DNA of 64,000 nucleotides from Streptomyces sp. 2114.4 (GCF_900187385.1 NZ_FYEY01000001.1:6510001-6574000); one strand, 5' to 3'. Counted from the first letter of the stretch, positions 32,303-41,594 are shown. The notes: a model not told the origin generated them from the sequence alone. Translations and numbers: made by a program.

Positions 32303-33316
32303 GTGGCACGGGTTCGAAGAAGGGGACGCGTCGTCGGCGCCGTGCTGGCGGCGGCGCTCGGCGTCGCGCTGGCGGGATGCAGCAGCACCGGCGGCCTGCG
32401 CGCCGAACAGGAGCGCGCCGCCAAGTCCGCGGGCGGCAAGGCCGCGGTGAACACCCCCCGGTGGACGTTCGCGATGGTCACCCACTCGGGAGACGGCGAC
32501 ACCTTCTGGGACATCGTCCAGAACGGCGCCCAGCAGGCCGCCGTCAAGGACAACATCAAGTTCGTCTACGGGCACGACAAGGAGGCCCAGCGGCAGAGCG
32601 AGCTGGTGCAGTCCTACATCGATCAGAAGGTCGACGGGCTGATCGTGTCGCTGGCCAAGCCCAATGCGATGAAGGACGTGATCGCCAAGGCCGAAAAGGC
32701 CGGCATCCCGGTGATCACGGTGAACTCCGGCGCCGAGGCGTCAAAGGCCTTCGGTGCGCTCAGCCACATCGGGCAGGACGAGACGGTGGCCGGTGAGGCG
32801 GTCGGCGAGGAGCTGAACAAGCGCGGCCGGAAGAAGGCCCTGTGCGTCCTGCACGAACAGGGCAACGTCGGCCACGAGCAGCGCTGCGACGGCGCCGAGA
32901 AGACCTTCAAGGGCGATCTGCAGAAGCTGTACGTCGAGGGCACCAACATGCCCGATGTGCAGTCCTCCATCGAGTCCAAGCTCCAGGCGGACAGCTCCAT
33001 CGACGCCGTGGTCACGCTCGGCGCCCCGTTCGCCCCCACCGCCGTCAAGGCCAAGGAGCAGGCCGGCAGCAAGGCCGAGATCGACACCTTCGACCTCAAC
33101 GCCCAGGTCGCGACCGGCCTCAAGGACGGCTCCCTCGGCTTCGCCGTCGACCAGCAGCCCTACCTCCAGGGCTACGAGGCCGTCGACCTGCTGTGGCTCT
33201 ACAAGTACAACTCCGATGTCCTCGGCGGCGGCAAGCCGGTGCTCACCGGACCCCAGGTGATCACCAAGAAGGACGCCGCCGCACTGCAGGAGTACACGAA
33301 GCGGGGGACGCGATGA
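32303..33316 (+). CDS. Sugar ABC transporter substrate-binding lipoprotein 2 (RbsB-like paralogue)
   Basis: Predicted 337-aa lipoprotein, collinear with the preceding protein over its whole mature part (MVTHSGDGDTFWDIVQNGAQ, SYIDQKVDGLIVSLAKP, SHIGQDETVAGEAVGEELN, FAVDQQPYLQGYEAVDLLW). The lipobox is LAGC near residue 28. The GTG at 32303 follows GGGAAGGG; the frame is open far upstream, but that sequence is low-complexity and includes a direct repeat (AGTCAACCAACGCAGCC, twice near 32230-32265). It lacks the TTA codon of its twin. Its stop overlaps the permease start (ATGA). Confidence 0.88.
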   Translation: MARVRRRGRVVGAVLAAALGVALAGCSSTGGLRAEQERAAKSAGGKAAVNTPRWTFAMVTHSGDGDTFWDIVQNGAQQAAVKDNIKFVYGHDKEAQRQSELVQSYIDQKVDGLIVSLAKPNAMKDVIAKAEKAGIPVITVNSGAEASKAFGALSHIGQDETVAGEAVGEELNKRGRKKALCVLHEQGNVGHEQRCDGAEKTFKGDLQKLYVEGTNMPDVQSSIESKLQADSSIDAVVTLGAPFAPTAVKAKEQAGSKAEIDTFDLNAQVATGLKDGSLGFAVDQQPYLQGYEAVDLLWLYKYNSDVLGGGKPVLTGPQVITKKDAAALQEYTKRGTR

Positions 33317-34386
33317 GCCACACCGACGCACCGCCGCTGCAGCCCGCGGAGCCGCCCGCCAAGAGCGGCGGCGACGAACGGCTGCTGCACCGCTCCCTGG
33401 CCCGTCGGCTGATGGGCCGCCCCGAACTGGGCTCTGTCGTCGGCGCCGCCGCGGTCTTCGTGTTCTTCTCGATCGTCGCCGAACCGTTCCTGCGGGCCTC
33501 CAGCCTCTCCACGGTGCTCTATGCGTCCTCGACGATCGGCATCATGGCCGTGCCGGTGGCGCTGCTGATGATCGGCGGGGAATTCGACCTCTCGGCCGGC
33601 GTCATGGTCGTCAGCTCGGCACTGATCTCCTCGATGTTCAGCTACCAGATGACGGCCGACACCTGGGTGGGCGTCGGGGTGTCACTGCTGGTCACCCTGG
33701 CCATCGGGGCCTTCAACGGCCTGCTGCTGACCCGCACCAAACTGCCCAGCTTCATCATCACGCTGGGCACCTTCTTCATGCTGACCGGCCTCAACCTCGG
33801 CTTCACCAAGCTGATCGACGGCACCGTCTCGACCAAGTCCATCGCCGACATGGAGGGCTTCGAGTCGGCCCGCAAGGTCTTCGCCTCGCACCTGACGCTC
33901 GGCAATGTCGACATCCAGATCACCATCCTGTGGTGGATCGTGCTGGTCGCCCTCGCCACCTGGATCCTGCTGCGCACCCGCGTCGGCAACTGGATCTTCG
34001 CGGTCGGCGGCAACGCCGACGCGGCACGGGCGGTGGGCGTCCCGGTCACCAAAACCAAGATCGGCCTCTACATGGGCGTCGCCTTCGCCGCCTGGGTCTC
34101 CGGCCAGCACCTGCTGTTCTCGTACGACGCGATCCAGTCCGGTGACGGGGTGGGCAACGAATTCCTCTACATCATCGCCGCGGCGGTCGGCGGCTGTCTG
34201 ATGACCGGCGGCTTCGGCTCGGCGATCGGTGCGGCCGTCGGCGCCTTCATCTTCGGCATGGCCAGCAAGGGCATCGTCTACGCGCAGTGGAATCCGGACT
34301 GGTACAAGTTCTTCCTCGGCGCGATGCTGCTGCTCGCCACACTCCTGAACGCATGGGTCCGCAAGCGGGCGGAGGAAAAGGCATGA
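33313..34386 (+). CDS. Sugar ABC transporter permease (RbsC-like)
   Basis: Predicted 357-aa inner-membrane permease with 8-10 helices. Family landmarks: [20 protein letters not shown] followed by [59 protein letters not shown], and [17 protein letters not shown] with the cytoplasmic EAA-like loop. It is embedded by ATGA overlaps with the upstream binding protein and the downstream ATPase, so the transporter genes are translated as a block. Confidence 0.9.
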   Translation: MSHTDAPPLQPAEPPAKSGGDERLLHRSLARRLMGRPELGSVVGAAAVFVFFSIVAEPFLRASSLSTVLYASSTIGIMAVPVALLMIGGEFDLSAGVMVVSSALISSMFSYQMTADTWVGVGVSLLVTLAIGAFNGLLLTRTKLPSFIITLGTFFMLTGLNLGFTKLIDGTVSTKSIADMEGFESARKVFASHLTLGNVDIQITILWWIVLVALATWILLRTRVGNWIFAVGGNADAARAVGVPVTKTKIGLYMGVAFAAWVSGQHLLFSYDAIQSGDGVGNEFLYIIAAAVGGCLMTGGFGSAIGAAVGAFIFGMASKGIVYAQWNPDWYKFFLGAMLLLATLLNAWVRKRAEEKA

Positions 34387-35192
34387 CCGCGCTGGTCGAG
34401 CTGAGCGACGTCAGCAAGTACTACGGCAATGTCCGGGCGCTGGAAGGCGTGTCCCTGGAGGTGCACGCGGGCGAGATCTCCTGTGTGCTCGGGGACAACG
34501 GCGCCGGCAAATCCACCCTCATCAAGATCATCGCGGGGCTGCACCGGCATGACGCCGGATCCTTCACCATCGACGGGGAGGAGAGTGCCCTCGCTTCCCC
34601 GCGCGAGGCCCTGGACCGCGGGATCGCCACCGTCTACCAGGACCTGGCCGTCGTTCCCCTCATGCCGGTGTGGCGGAATTTCTTCCTCGGCTCCGAGCCC
34701 ACCACCGGCGTGGGTCCCTTCAAGCGGCTCGACGTCAAGACGATGCGCGAGACCACCCGCAGCGAGCTGCTGCGGATGGGCATCGACCTGCGCGACGTCG
34801 ACCAGCCCATCGGCACCCTCTCGGGCGGCGAACGCCAGTGCGTGGCCATCGCCCGCGCCGTCTATTTCGGCGCCAAGGTCCTGGTCCTGGACGAGCCGAC
34901 GGCGGCGCTCGGCGTCAAGCAGTCCGGCGTCGTCCTCAAGTACGTCGCGGCCGCCCGGGACGCCGGGCTCGGCGTGGTGTTGATCACCCACAATCCGCAC
35001 CATGCGTATCTCGTCGGTGACCGCTTCGTCCTGCTCAAGCGCGGCGCCATGGCCGGCAGCCACGCCAAAACGGAGATCACCCTGGAGGAGCTGACCCGCC
35101 AAATGGCAGGCGGCAGCGAACTGGAACAGCTCAGTCATGAGCTGGCCCGGACCGCGACCCCGGAGTTTCCCGGCGGTCATCGCCCCGAGTGA
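34383..35192 (+). CDS. Sugar ABC transporter ATP-binding protein (single ABC domain)
   Basis: Predicted 269-aa ATPase: Walker [10 protein letters not shown] near residue 38, Q-loop TVYQDLAV, signature LSGGERQ, Walker [12 protein letters not shown], and H-loop [10 protein letters not shown]. Ribose-type transporters normally use a fused double-domain ATPase of about 500 aa; here only one domain is present, so it should dimerise. The ATG at 34383 overlaps the permease stop. The C-terminal tail is short and has no regulatory domain. Confidence 0.9.
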   Translation: MTALVELSDVSKYYGNVRALEGVSLEVHAGEISCVLGDNGAGKSTLIKIIAGLHRHDAGSFTIDGEESALASPREALDRGIATVYQDLAVVPLMPVWRNFFLGSEPTTGVGPFKRLDVKTMRETTRSELLRMGIDLRDVDQPIGTLSGGERQCVAIARAVYFGAKVLVLDEPTAALGVKQSGVVLKYVAAARDAGLGVVLITHNPHHAYLVGDRFVLLKRGAMAGSHAKTEITLEELTRQMAGGSELEQLSHELARTATPEFPGGHRPE

Positions 35193-35420
35193 TCGCCACC
35201 GCGCCCCGCACGGCCCCCGAGCTGTGCGGGGCGCGTCACTCCCCGTCGCGGTGCGCCGGACGCCGCCGGTGATGCACAATCGCACCGAACCCGCACATCG
35301 AGGCCCCGGCCTCCCGAGACCCGCAGGGACGAGACGACTCTTGCGTGCACACAGCCGCCGCATGGGGGTACCACCCACGCCCGTGAGGCAGTGGGGGAGA
35401 TACGGCGAAGAGGTGGGTCG

Positions 35421-36542
35421 ATGAGCATGTACCGGGACCGGGTGCACCGAGGATCGGCCAGGGCCACCGTGCTGCGCACGGTCGGCACCCGTGAGCGGCG
35501 CTCGCACCTGACCGCCCCCCGGGTGCCCACCGTGGGTATCGACATCGGCGGCACCAAGGTCATGGCGGGCGTCGTCGACGCCGACGGCACCATCCTGGAG
35601 AAGGTCCGCGCCGAGACGCCGGACAAGTCCAAGAGCCCCAAGGTCGTCGAGGACACCATCACCGAGCTGGTGCTCGACCTCTCCGACCGGCACGACGTCC
35701 ATGCGGTCGGCATCGGCGCGGCCGGCTGGGTCGACGCGGACCGTAGCAACGTGCTGTTCGCACCTCATCTGAACTGGCGCAACGAACCGCTGCGCGACCG
35801 CCTCGCCGGCCGCCTCGCGGTCCCGGTCATGGTCGACAACGACGCCAACACCGCCGCCTGGGCGGAGTGGCGCTTCGGCGCCGGCCGCGGCGAGGACCAT
35901 CTCGTCATGATCACGCTCGGTACCGGTATCGGCGGCGCGATACTGGAGGACGGCGCCGTCAAGCGCGGCAAGTACGGCGTGGCCGGTGAATTCGGCCATA
36001 TGCAGGTCGTCCCCGGCGGCCATCGCTGCCCGTGCGGCAACCGCGGCTGCTGGGAGCAGTACAGCTCCGGCAACGCCCTGGTGCGTGAGGCCCGTGAGCT
36101 GGCCGCCGCCGACTCCCCGGTCGCGTACAACATCATCGAGCGGGTCGGCGGCCGCATCGGCGACATCACCGGACCGCTGATCACCGAGCTGGCCCGGGAG
36201 GGCGACGCGATGTGCGTCGAACTCCTCCAGGAGATCGGCCAGTGGCTCGGCGTCGGCATCGCCAACCTTGCCGCCGCCCTCGACCCGTCGTGCTTCGTCA
36301 TCGGCGGCGGCGTCAGCGCCGCCGACGACCTGCTGATCGGCCCGGCCAGGGAGGCGTTCCGGCGTCATCTCACCGGCCGCGGCTACCGTCCCGAAGCCAC
36401 CCTCACCAAGGCCCAGTTGGGCCCCGAGGCCGGTATGGTCGGCGCCGCCGACCTGGCCCGACTGGTGGCTCGCCGCTTCCGGCGCGCCAACCGGCGCCGG
36501 GTCGAGCGCTACGAACGATACGAACGGGCAGGCCGCCGATGA
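35421..36542 (+). CDS. ROK family sugar kinase (glucokinase-like)
   Basis: Predicted 373-aa kinase with a 35-residue basic lead before the fold. ROK motifs: VGIDIGGTKVMAGVVD phosphate loop, PVMVDNDANTAAWAEW with the catalytic Asp, ITLGTGIGGAIL, VAGEFGHMQV, and the zinc site CPCGNRGCWEQYSSG. There is no N-terminal DNA-binding domain, so this is a kinase rather than an NagC-type repressor. ATG 35421 is used. It would phosphorylate the sugar brought in by the upstream ABC genes (228-bp gap) and overlaps the next gene by 4 bp. Confidence 0.88.
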   Translation: MSMYRDRVHRGSARATVLRTVGTRERRSHLTAPRVPTVGIDIGGTKVMAGVVDADGTILEKVRAETPDKSKSPKVVEDTITELVLDLSDRHDVHAVGIGAAGWVDADRSNVLFAPHLNWRNEPLRDRLAGRLAVPVMVDNDANTAAWAEWRFGAGRGEDHLVMITLGTGIGGAILEDGAVKRGKYGVAGEFGHMQVVPGGHRCPCGNRGCWEQYSSGNALVREARELAAADSPVAYNIIERVGGRIGDITGPLITELAREGDAMCVELLQEIGQWLGVGIANLAAALDPSCFVIGGGVSAADDLLIGPAREAFRRHLTGRGYRPEATLTKAQLGPEAGMVGAADLARLVARRFRRANRRRVERYERYERAGRR

Positions 36543-37111
36543 CCGACACCGACCTGCACACCGTGCACGACGACGCCCAGCCCGTCCCGCCGCCCCGCGT
36601 CAAGCGCCGGCGCCCGGTGCTGATGGCGCTGATCATCTTTCTGCTGATCGCGATCCCGGCCGGCTATATCGTCATCTCCGCCGAGCAGAGCCGGGACAGC
36701 GGCGAGGGCAAGGAGGCCGAGGCAGCCGCCACCGGCCTGACCAACGCCTTCCCCTCCAAGGTCCAGCAGCGGATCTACAACGTGCCGGTGCCGATCGGCT
36801 CCACCCCGGTCTACTACTACGAGACCAACTCCTGGCAGACCAGTTCGCTGTTCGTGCAGTTCAGGACCAACAAGTGGGGACTTGAGCACTACCTCAACGC
36901 CGTCGGCACCAGCACCGCCGCCCTCAAGAAGAACCGTCAGACCATCGCGCCCGAGCAGGCGTCGAAGGTCGGCTGGGACTTCGGCATCGACGCGCCCTGG
37001 GCCGGCACCACGACCACGGGCCGGTCACCGCACCCGTACCAGCGGATCATGGTCAACTACGACGAGCCGGGCCACCCGGTCGTCCACACCGTCTCGACCG
37101 TGAGGTTCTGA
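36539..37111 (+). CDS. Hypothetical single-span membrane protein in the sugar operon
   Basis: Predicted 190-aa protein: a Pro-rich basic cytoplasmic segment, one helix (PVLMALIIFLLIAIPAGYIVI, residues about 29-48), and an extracellular domain of about 140 aa (NVPVPIGSTPVYYYETNSWQ, SSLFVQFRTNKWGLEHYLNA, VGWDFGIDAPWAGTTTTGRS). I do not recognise the family. Its ATG overlaps the kinase stop, so it is co-translated and may act at the surface with the transporter. Confidence 0.75.
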   Translation: MTDTDLHTVHDDAQPVPPPRVKRRRPVLMALIIFLLIAIPAGYIVISAEQSRDSGEGKEAEAAATGLTNAFPSKVQQRIYNVPVPIGSTPVYYYETNSWQTSSLFVQFRTNKWGLEHYLNAVGTSTAALKKNRQTIAPEQASKVGWDFGIDAPWAGTTTTGRSPHPYQRIMVNYDEPGHPVVHTVSTVRF

Positions 37112-37168
37112 AGGCGACGGGCTGAGGGTGGGGTCCCGACGGTGCAGCGCCGGCTGTCCTGAGACTGT

Positions 37169-37924
37169 TCACGGCCGTGGCGGGACCAGCCCCTGCAGCA
37201 GCAGGGTGAGGGTGAAGGTGAACCGGTCGTGTCCGGCGCCTGAGGTGAGCTCCCGTGCATGGGCGACGGTATGGGGGAACAGGTCGGGCGGCAGCATCCG
37301 GAGCCGCTCCGCGATTTCGGCGCGGTCGATCACACGGCCGTCGGCGTCCTCACCCTGCCGTCGGGCCGCGGATGCCTCCAGGCAGTAGCCCGTGATGTAG
37401 AGGAAGGCCGCGTCGCTGGTCCAGGCCGCCTGTCGGGCGGGCGCACCACCGGCGAGCAGGATCGCGAGCATCCCCTCGCCGACCCGAAGAGTTGCCAGAT
37501 CGGCGGGCACCACGGCGAGAGCGGCCTGCGCGATACCGGGGTAGCGCAGAAACTGATCGCGCAGCTGTGCACATACGTCCATGAACTGCTCCCGCCAGCA
37601 CGCGGGGTCCGGTGCGGGGAGAGCGACTTGCGAGCACAGCCTGCCGATGAGCAGGTCACCTAGCTCCGCCCTGTTGCGCACGTGCGCGTACAGCGACGCG
37701 GGGCCGGTCCCGAGCCTCGCCGCGACCATCCGCATCGTCAGGTCCTCGAAGCCGCCTTCCTCGACGGCCTGGAGAGCGGCGTCGATGATGCGCTCCACCG
37801 TGAGGGGCTTTTTCCGGCCGGCGGCCCGGCGCCCTCCGGTTTCCGAGTCGGCGTTCTTGGCCGAGATCAGCGCCGCCCACTGATCCCGGGAGATTGCGTC
37901 ACGCGCTGCCCGTCGTCCTGCCAC
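37169..37924 (-). CDS. TetR family regulator (TetR_C domain)
   Basis: Predicted 251-aa repressor. A 35-residue Arg-rich lead precedes the HTH (LTVERIIDAALQAVEEGGFE, DLTMRMVAARLGTGPASLYAHV), whose recognition helix resembles that of Tet repressors, and a C-terminal TetR_C-like helical domain (LRDQFLRYPGIAQAALAVVP, AAFLYITGYCLEASAARRQ). It is divergent from the TetX-like monooxygenase, with an operator region between them, the arrangement of a drug- or substrate-inducible pair. Confidence 0.86.
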   Translation of the reverse strand: MAGRRAARDAISRDQWAALISAKNADSETGGRRAAGRKKPLTVERIIDAALQAVEEGGFEDLTMRMVAARLGTGPASLYAHVRNRAELGDLLIGRLCSQVALPAPDPACWREQFMDVCAQLRDQFLRYPGIAQAALAVVPADLATLRVGEGMLAILLAGGAPARQAAWTSDAAFLYITGYCLEASAARRQGEDADGRVIDRAEIAERLRMLPPDLFPHTVAHARELTSGAGHDRFTFTLTLLLQGLVPPRP

Positions 37925-37942
37925 GACGCCACTCTACCTGTT

Positions 37943-37977
37943 GACGAACAATGATCGTCGACCGAACAATGTTCGTC
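37943..37977. promoter_or_regulatory. Paired operator region between TetR and monooxygenase genes
   Basis: CGAACAATGTTCG (37963-37975) is a perfect palindrome. Next to it GACGAACAATGATCGTC (37943-37959) is an imperfect palindrome sharing CGAACAATG-x-TCGTC in direct orientation 19 bp away. Two adjacent sites suit binding by TetR dimers controlling both divergent genes. Confidence 0.6.
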
Positions 37978-38009
37978 AGGGAAGTGAAACCACCGCGAAA
38001 GGAATCACC

Positions 38010-39146
38010 ATGACGACCTCGGTCTCGATCATCGGCGCCGGCCTCGGCGGACTCACGCTCGCCCGGATCCTGCACCTCCACGACATCCCCGCCACCGTCT
38101 ACGAGGCGGAGAAGTCCGCAGGCGTCCGCACCCAGGGAGGACAGCTCGACCTCCACGAGGAAGACGGCCAGCTCGCCCTCGAGATGGCCGGACTCACCGA
38201 GGAGTACCGCTCGATCATCCACCGGGGCGGCGGAGCACGACGTGTCGTCAACGAGCAGGGACGCGTGGTCGTCGACCGGCCGGACGACGGCTCCCTGGCA
38301 CGGCCGGAAGCACTGCGCGGTGACATCCGTCGGATCCTGCTCGCCTCACTGCCGCCCGGCACGGTGCGATGGGACAAGAAACTCGTCTCGGCGACCCCCC
38401 TCGGAAACGGACGACACCAGATGTCGTTCTCGGATGGCTCGTCGGCCGTGTCCGACGTCCTCGTGGGCGCCGACGGGGTCTGGTCCAACGTCCGGCCGCT
38501 CCTGTCGGACGAGCGGCCGGTGTACTCGGGCATGAGCTACGTCGACACCCGCCTCCATGACGTCGACACGGCCCACCCGCGCGTGGCCGCCCTCGTCGGG
38601 AACGGCGCCCTGTACGCCCTGGTCCCGGGCAAAGGACTCCTCGCCCACCGTGAAGCCGGTGACGTCGTCCACACCTACGTCGTGCTGCGCCGTCCTGTGG
38701 AGTGGTTCGATGCGCTCGACTTCACCGACGCCCCGGCGGCGAAGGCACGGCTGGCGGCAGAGTTCGACGGCTGGGCACCGGAACTGCTGTCCCTGATCAC
38801 CGACGGCGCGTCCGCACCCGTCCTGCGCAGCATCTACGAGCTGCCGGACGACCACCGCTGGGACCGGGTCCCCGGCGTCACACTTCTCGGCGACGCGGCA
38901 CACGCGACCGTCCCCGGAGGGGACGGAGCCAATCTCGCGATGCTCGACGGCGCCGAACTCGGCACGGCGATCGCAGCCCACCCCGACGACATCGAGCAGG
39001 CCCTCGCCGACCACGAGAGCAGGATGTTCCCCCGGAGCCAGAAGGCGGCTGCCGACGCCCACCGCACCATCGACTTCATCTTCGGCGCCAACGCCCCCGC
39101 CGGGGTCATCAGCCTGTTCTCAGAAGACGAAAGCACCTCCGCCTGA
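38010..39146 (+). CDS. FAD-dependent monooxygenase (TetX-like)
   Basis: Predicted 378-aa flavoprotein hydroxylase. The Rossmann motif SIIGAGLGGLTLARILHLH opens the protein; TQGGQLDLHEEDGQLALEMA resembles the corresponding segment of Tet(X) tetracycline-inactivating enzymes. LVGADGVWSNVRPLL and GVTLLGDAAHATVPGGDGAN give the second and third FAD motifs. ATG 38010 follows AAAGGAATC. Divergent from a Tet-repressor-like gene, it may inactivate a tetracycline-like or other aromatic compound; the substrate is not proven by sequence. No resistance exporter is adjacent. Confidence 0.85.
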   Translation: MTTSVSIIGAGLGGLTLARILHLHDIPATVYEAEKSAGVRTQGGQLDLHEEDGQLALEMAGLTEEYRSIIHRGGGARRVVNEQGRVVVDRPDDGSLARPEALRGDIRRILLASLPPGTVRWDKKLVSATPLGNGRHQMSFSDGSSAVSDVLVGADGVWSNVRPLLSDERPVYSGMSYVDTRLHDVDTAHPRVAALVGNGALYALVPGKGLLAHREAGDVVHTYVVLRRPVEWFDALDFTDAPAAKARLAAEFDGWAPELLSLITDGASAPVLRSIYELPDDHRWDRVPGVTLLGDAAHATVPGGDGANLAMLDGAELGTAIAAHPDDIEQALADHESRMFPRSQKAAADAHRTIDFIFGANAPAGVISLFSEDESTSA

Positions 39147-39438
39147 GCCGGTGCGCATGTTCCCTGAGGCCCGACACGGTGCCGCACCCCGGCCGTCACG
39201 GGATGGTCGGTGTACCCGGTCTCTCCGCCGACATACATTGCGGGCGGCGGTGGCGAAGTCGGCCACGGTGGACCGGATGTGGTGTTCGGCTGACGGTCCG
39301 CGAGGGAGACCGCACTTCGTCGAGGGGCAGTCCCGCGGACGAAGCCGTCACCACAGCCTCGGCCGCCCCGTCGGCCTCCGCCATTCCTCGCGGATAACCA
39401 GTGTCTCGGGCGCCGTTGTCCCCGGTAGCGTCGCTGCC

Positions 39439-39543
39439 GTGACTCCAGAAGATCTTGCGGTCGTTGTGCTCACGGAGGCCGCCAGGCTGGTGCTGCGCAA
39501 CGGGCTGCAGCTGCTCGGAGTCTCGGCGCCGGAACGGATGTGA
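39439..39543 (+). pseudogene. Possible 5' fragment of an ArgS/DALR-type gene
   Basis: A GTG at 39439, 7 bp after a TAGCGT -10-like box (leaderless arrangement), opens 34 codons (TPEDLAVVVLTEAARLV and LRNGLQLLGVSAPERM). The pattern resembles the first residues of arginyl-tRNA synthetase-like DALR proteins of Streptomyces, but the frame stops at once. It may be a truncated copy or a chance frame. Confidence 0.28.
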
Positions 39544-39640
39544 GGACGACCGCCGGCCACCACCACAACCGTCCGGCACCGGGGTGAGATCGGCAGCGCC
39601 GCCGCAAGGAGCATCCGCCGCCCGCTTCTCCGCTCGCCCC

Positions 39641-39787
39641 GGCGTCGTCTGCCGCCCTGTCAGCGGCGTCAGCCCCAGCCAGGTGGGCGTCGCGTGGTCC
39701 CCCGTCGACGACGCCCGCCTCGTCCTCCGGGACTTCGTCCGCTGCCGCCTGGACAACGGCCCCCGGGCAGAGGAGACCACTGCCTGA
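39641..39787 (+). pseudogene. C-terminal fragment of a LysR family regulator
   Basis: The frame encodes GVVCRPVSGVSPSQVGVAWS and VDDARLVLRDFVRCRL, ending at 39787. This matches the last effector-domain strands of LysR proteins (VxxRP...VxLAW...RxFV). No upstream HTH or effector core exists; preceding sequence in the frame is not LysR-like. Together with 39439-39543 it fills most of the otherwise gene-free 39147-39933 stretch. Confidence 0.5.
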
Positions 39788-39867
39788 TCACCACACACCA
39801 CAGCGGCGAACCCCCGTTGCAGGGCTATGACATAGCCGACTTGAGTCAACTGTCGCCACACAAGTAG

Positions 39868-39887
39868 GTTCAGTATGAACTGAGTTC
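39868..39887. promoter_or_regulatory. Overlapping palindromes upstream of the D,D-carboxypeptidase
   Basis: GTTCAGTATGAAC (39868-39880) and GAACTGAGTTC (39877-39887) are both perfect and overlap by four bases. They lie 47-66 bp before the start at 39934 and could be the binding site of a dimeric regulator covering the promoter. Confidence 0.4.
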
Positions 39888-39933
39888 TACTACATACCGG
39901 CGTCCCTTCGCCGGAAGGATGGATGGACGCCCC

Positions 39934-41004
39934 ATGGGTTCCCACGCCCGCCCCAACCGCATCCACCGCACCGGAGTCCGGGTCGCGATGGTCGCCCTTG
40001 TCGGTGCCGCCCTGCCGATCACCGCCAGTGGCCTCGCCCAGGCGGCCACCCCCGGTGCCACGCACTCCGCGGACGAGAACGGCCGGCAGGGCGGCGAGGC
40101 CACCGCGGGGGCGGCCCACAAGCAGGGAACGCAGCGGCAGTTCGGGTCCGCGCAGGCGGGCCGGCAGCACGCCGTCGAGGGCAAGGCCGCCGCCGCGCAG
40201 GCCGCGAAGGACCAGGACGCTCCGCAGATCCACGCCGACCACGCCTTCCTGCTGGACGCCCGCGACGGCAGCCAGGAGCGGGAGTTGTGGGGCGGGGCCA
40301 AGGCGGACGAGAGCGTGTCGATGGCCAGCACCACCAAGATCATGACGGCCATGGTGGTGCTCAAGCACCCGGAGTGGCTGAACCGGCAGATCACGGTGAA
40401 GCAGGAGTACCGGGACTACGTCCAGAAGGTCGGCGGCAGCACCGCCGACCTCCAGACCGGCGACACGCTGACCGTCGAGCAGCTGCTGCACGCCATGCTG
40501 ATCCCGTCCGGCGACGACGCCGCGATGGCCCTGGCCGACAACTTCGGCGCCGGTGCCACCGCGGACGCGCGGATCGACGACTTCGTGAGCCAGATGAACG
40601 TCGAGGCGCAACAACTGGGCCTGGCCGGCACGCACTTCGACGGCTTCGACGGCATCTCGCACGGCAGCAACTACAGCACCGCCCGCGACCTGGCCAAGCT
40701 CGGCCAGCGCGCCATGCTGCAGCCGGTGTTCGCCGACATCGTGAAGAACAAGCAGTTCAAGGCCGAGGCTCCGGCCGCCAACGGCCACACCCGGTACTAC
40801 ACCTGGGACAACACCAACAAGCTGCTGGGCAGCTACGACGGCGCCCTGGGCATCAAGACGGGCAGCGGCCCGGAGGCCGGCTACGCCCTCGTCTTCGCCG
40901 CCAAGCGGGACAACCGCACCCTGGTCGGCGCGATCCTCAAGGACGACCAGGGGAGCCGCTTCGATGACGCCGCCAAGATGCTCGACTGGGGCTTCGCCCA
41001 CTGA
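39934..41004 (+). CDS. D-alanyl-D-alanine carboxypeptidase (peptidase S11, penicillin-binding)
   Basis: Predicted 356-aa exported serine peptidase trimming the terminal D-Ala of peptidoglycan peptides. A signal peptide (VAMVALVGAALPITASGLAQA) and an Ala/Gln-rich linker of about 60 residues precede the catalytic domain. The active-site Ser-x-x-Lys is STTK in VSMASTTKIMTAMVVLKHP. The second motif reads SGD (LIPSGDDAAMALAD), where S11 enzymes usually have SGN, and the third is KTG (GIKTGSGPEAGY). ATG 39934 is chosen; ATG 39919 overlaps the ribosome site GGAAGG. No C-terminal membrane anchor is present. Confidence 0.9.
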   Translation: MGSHARPNRIHRTGVRVAMVALVGAALPITASGLAQAATPGATHSADENGRQGGEATAGAAHKQGTQRQFGSAQAGRQHAVEGKAAAAQAAKDQDAPQIHADHAFLLDARDGSQERELWGGAKADESVSMASTTKIMTAMVVLKHPEWLNRQITVKQEYRDYVQKVGGSTADLQTGDTLTVEQLLHAMLIPSGDDAAMALADNFGAGATADARIDDFVSQMNVEAQQLGLAGTHFDGFDGISHGSNYSTARDLAKLGQRAMLQPVFADIVKNKQFKAEAPAANGHTRYYTWDNTNKLLGSYDGALGIKTGSGPEAGYALVFAAKRDNRTLVGAILKDDQGSRFDDAAKMLDWGFAH

Positions 41005-41168
41005 ACGGGCAGCGCCCCCGGCGTTGAGCGCGTACCGCATGCGGCACCGTCGGCCCCGCCCTCGCCCCTGCCCCCGCCTCCTGACCGGTCCCGCGGCACG
41101 TTTAGTGATCGTTTATTGCGGCTCGGCAGGATGTGAAGTGTCGGGAAGGATCCTTCACAGGGGACGGT

Positions 41169-41477
41169 ATGGCCAAGCTCTATCTGGAGAAGCTCCAGTG
41201 CGTCACGACTGAGGGCTGGAGCGGCGTCGACGAGCCGAGGCTTGTTGTCCAGCATCGTGGCACCGTGTGGAACAGGACGGTGCTGGGAGACCGGATGTAC
41301 ACCGTCAAGTACGACTGCGACTTCACGGGAACGATTGCCGTCTCCCTCGGGGAGGCCGGCGGAGCGGTCGGGGACGGCAGGCCCGGGGAGCAGTGGATCA
41401 CGGATACGCCCGGTGAGCGCAGTCTGCGCTTCAGGGCGGATGGTGCTGAGTACAACCTGCTGTATGCGGTCGAGTAG
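41169..41477 (+). CDS. Hypothetical cytoplasmic protein (102 aa)
   Basis: Predicted 102-aa protein with no signal peptide (MAKLYLEKLQCVTTEGWSGV at the start) and a beta-rich pattern (RTVLGDRMYTVKYDCDFTGT, SLRFRADGAEYNLLYAVE). This suggests a small beta-sandwich, perhaps C2- or lectin-like, but I do not recognise the family. ATG 41169 follows AGGGGACGG. A large perfect hairpin follows. It is convergent with the small secreted gene at 41640-41888. Confidence 0.65.
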   Translation: MAKLYLEKLQCVTTEGWSGVDEPRLVVQHRGTVWNRTVLGDRMYTVKYDCDFTGTIAVSLGEAGGAVGDGRPGEQWITDTPGERSLRFRADGAEYNLLYAVE

Positions 41478-41551
41478 TCGAGTAAGGTCCGCCGGCCGCG
41501 GGGACTGCCGTTGGGGGAACGGATCCTGCGGTCGGCGGGTGGTGGAAGCGG

Positions 41552-41594
41552 AAAGTCCGCTGCCCCGGTGTGACACACCGGGGCAGCGGACTTT
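41552..41594. terminator. 20-bp perfect bidirectional terminator hairpin
   Basis: Positions 41552-41571 and 41575-41594 are exact inverse complements with a 3-nt loop (GAC). The stem begins AAAGTCCGC and ends GCGGACTTT followed by TT, so each strand has a short U-run. It lies between convergent genes. Confidence 0.85.
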
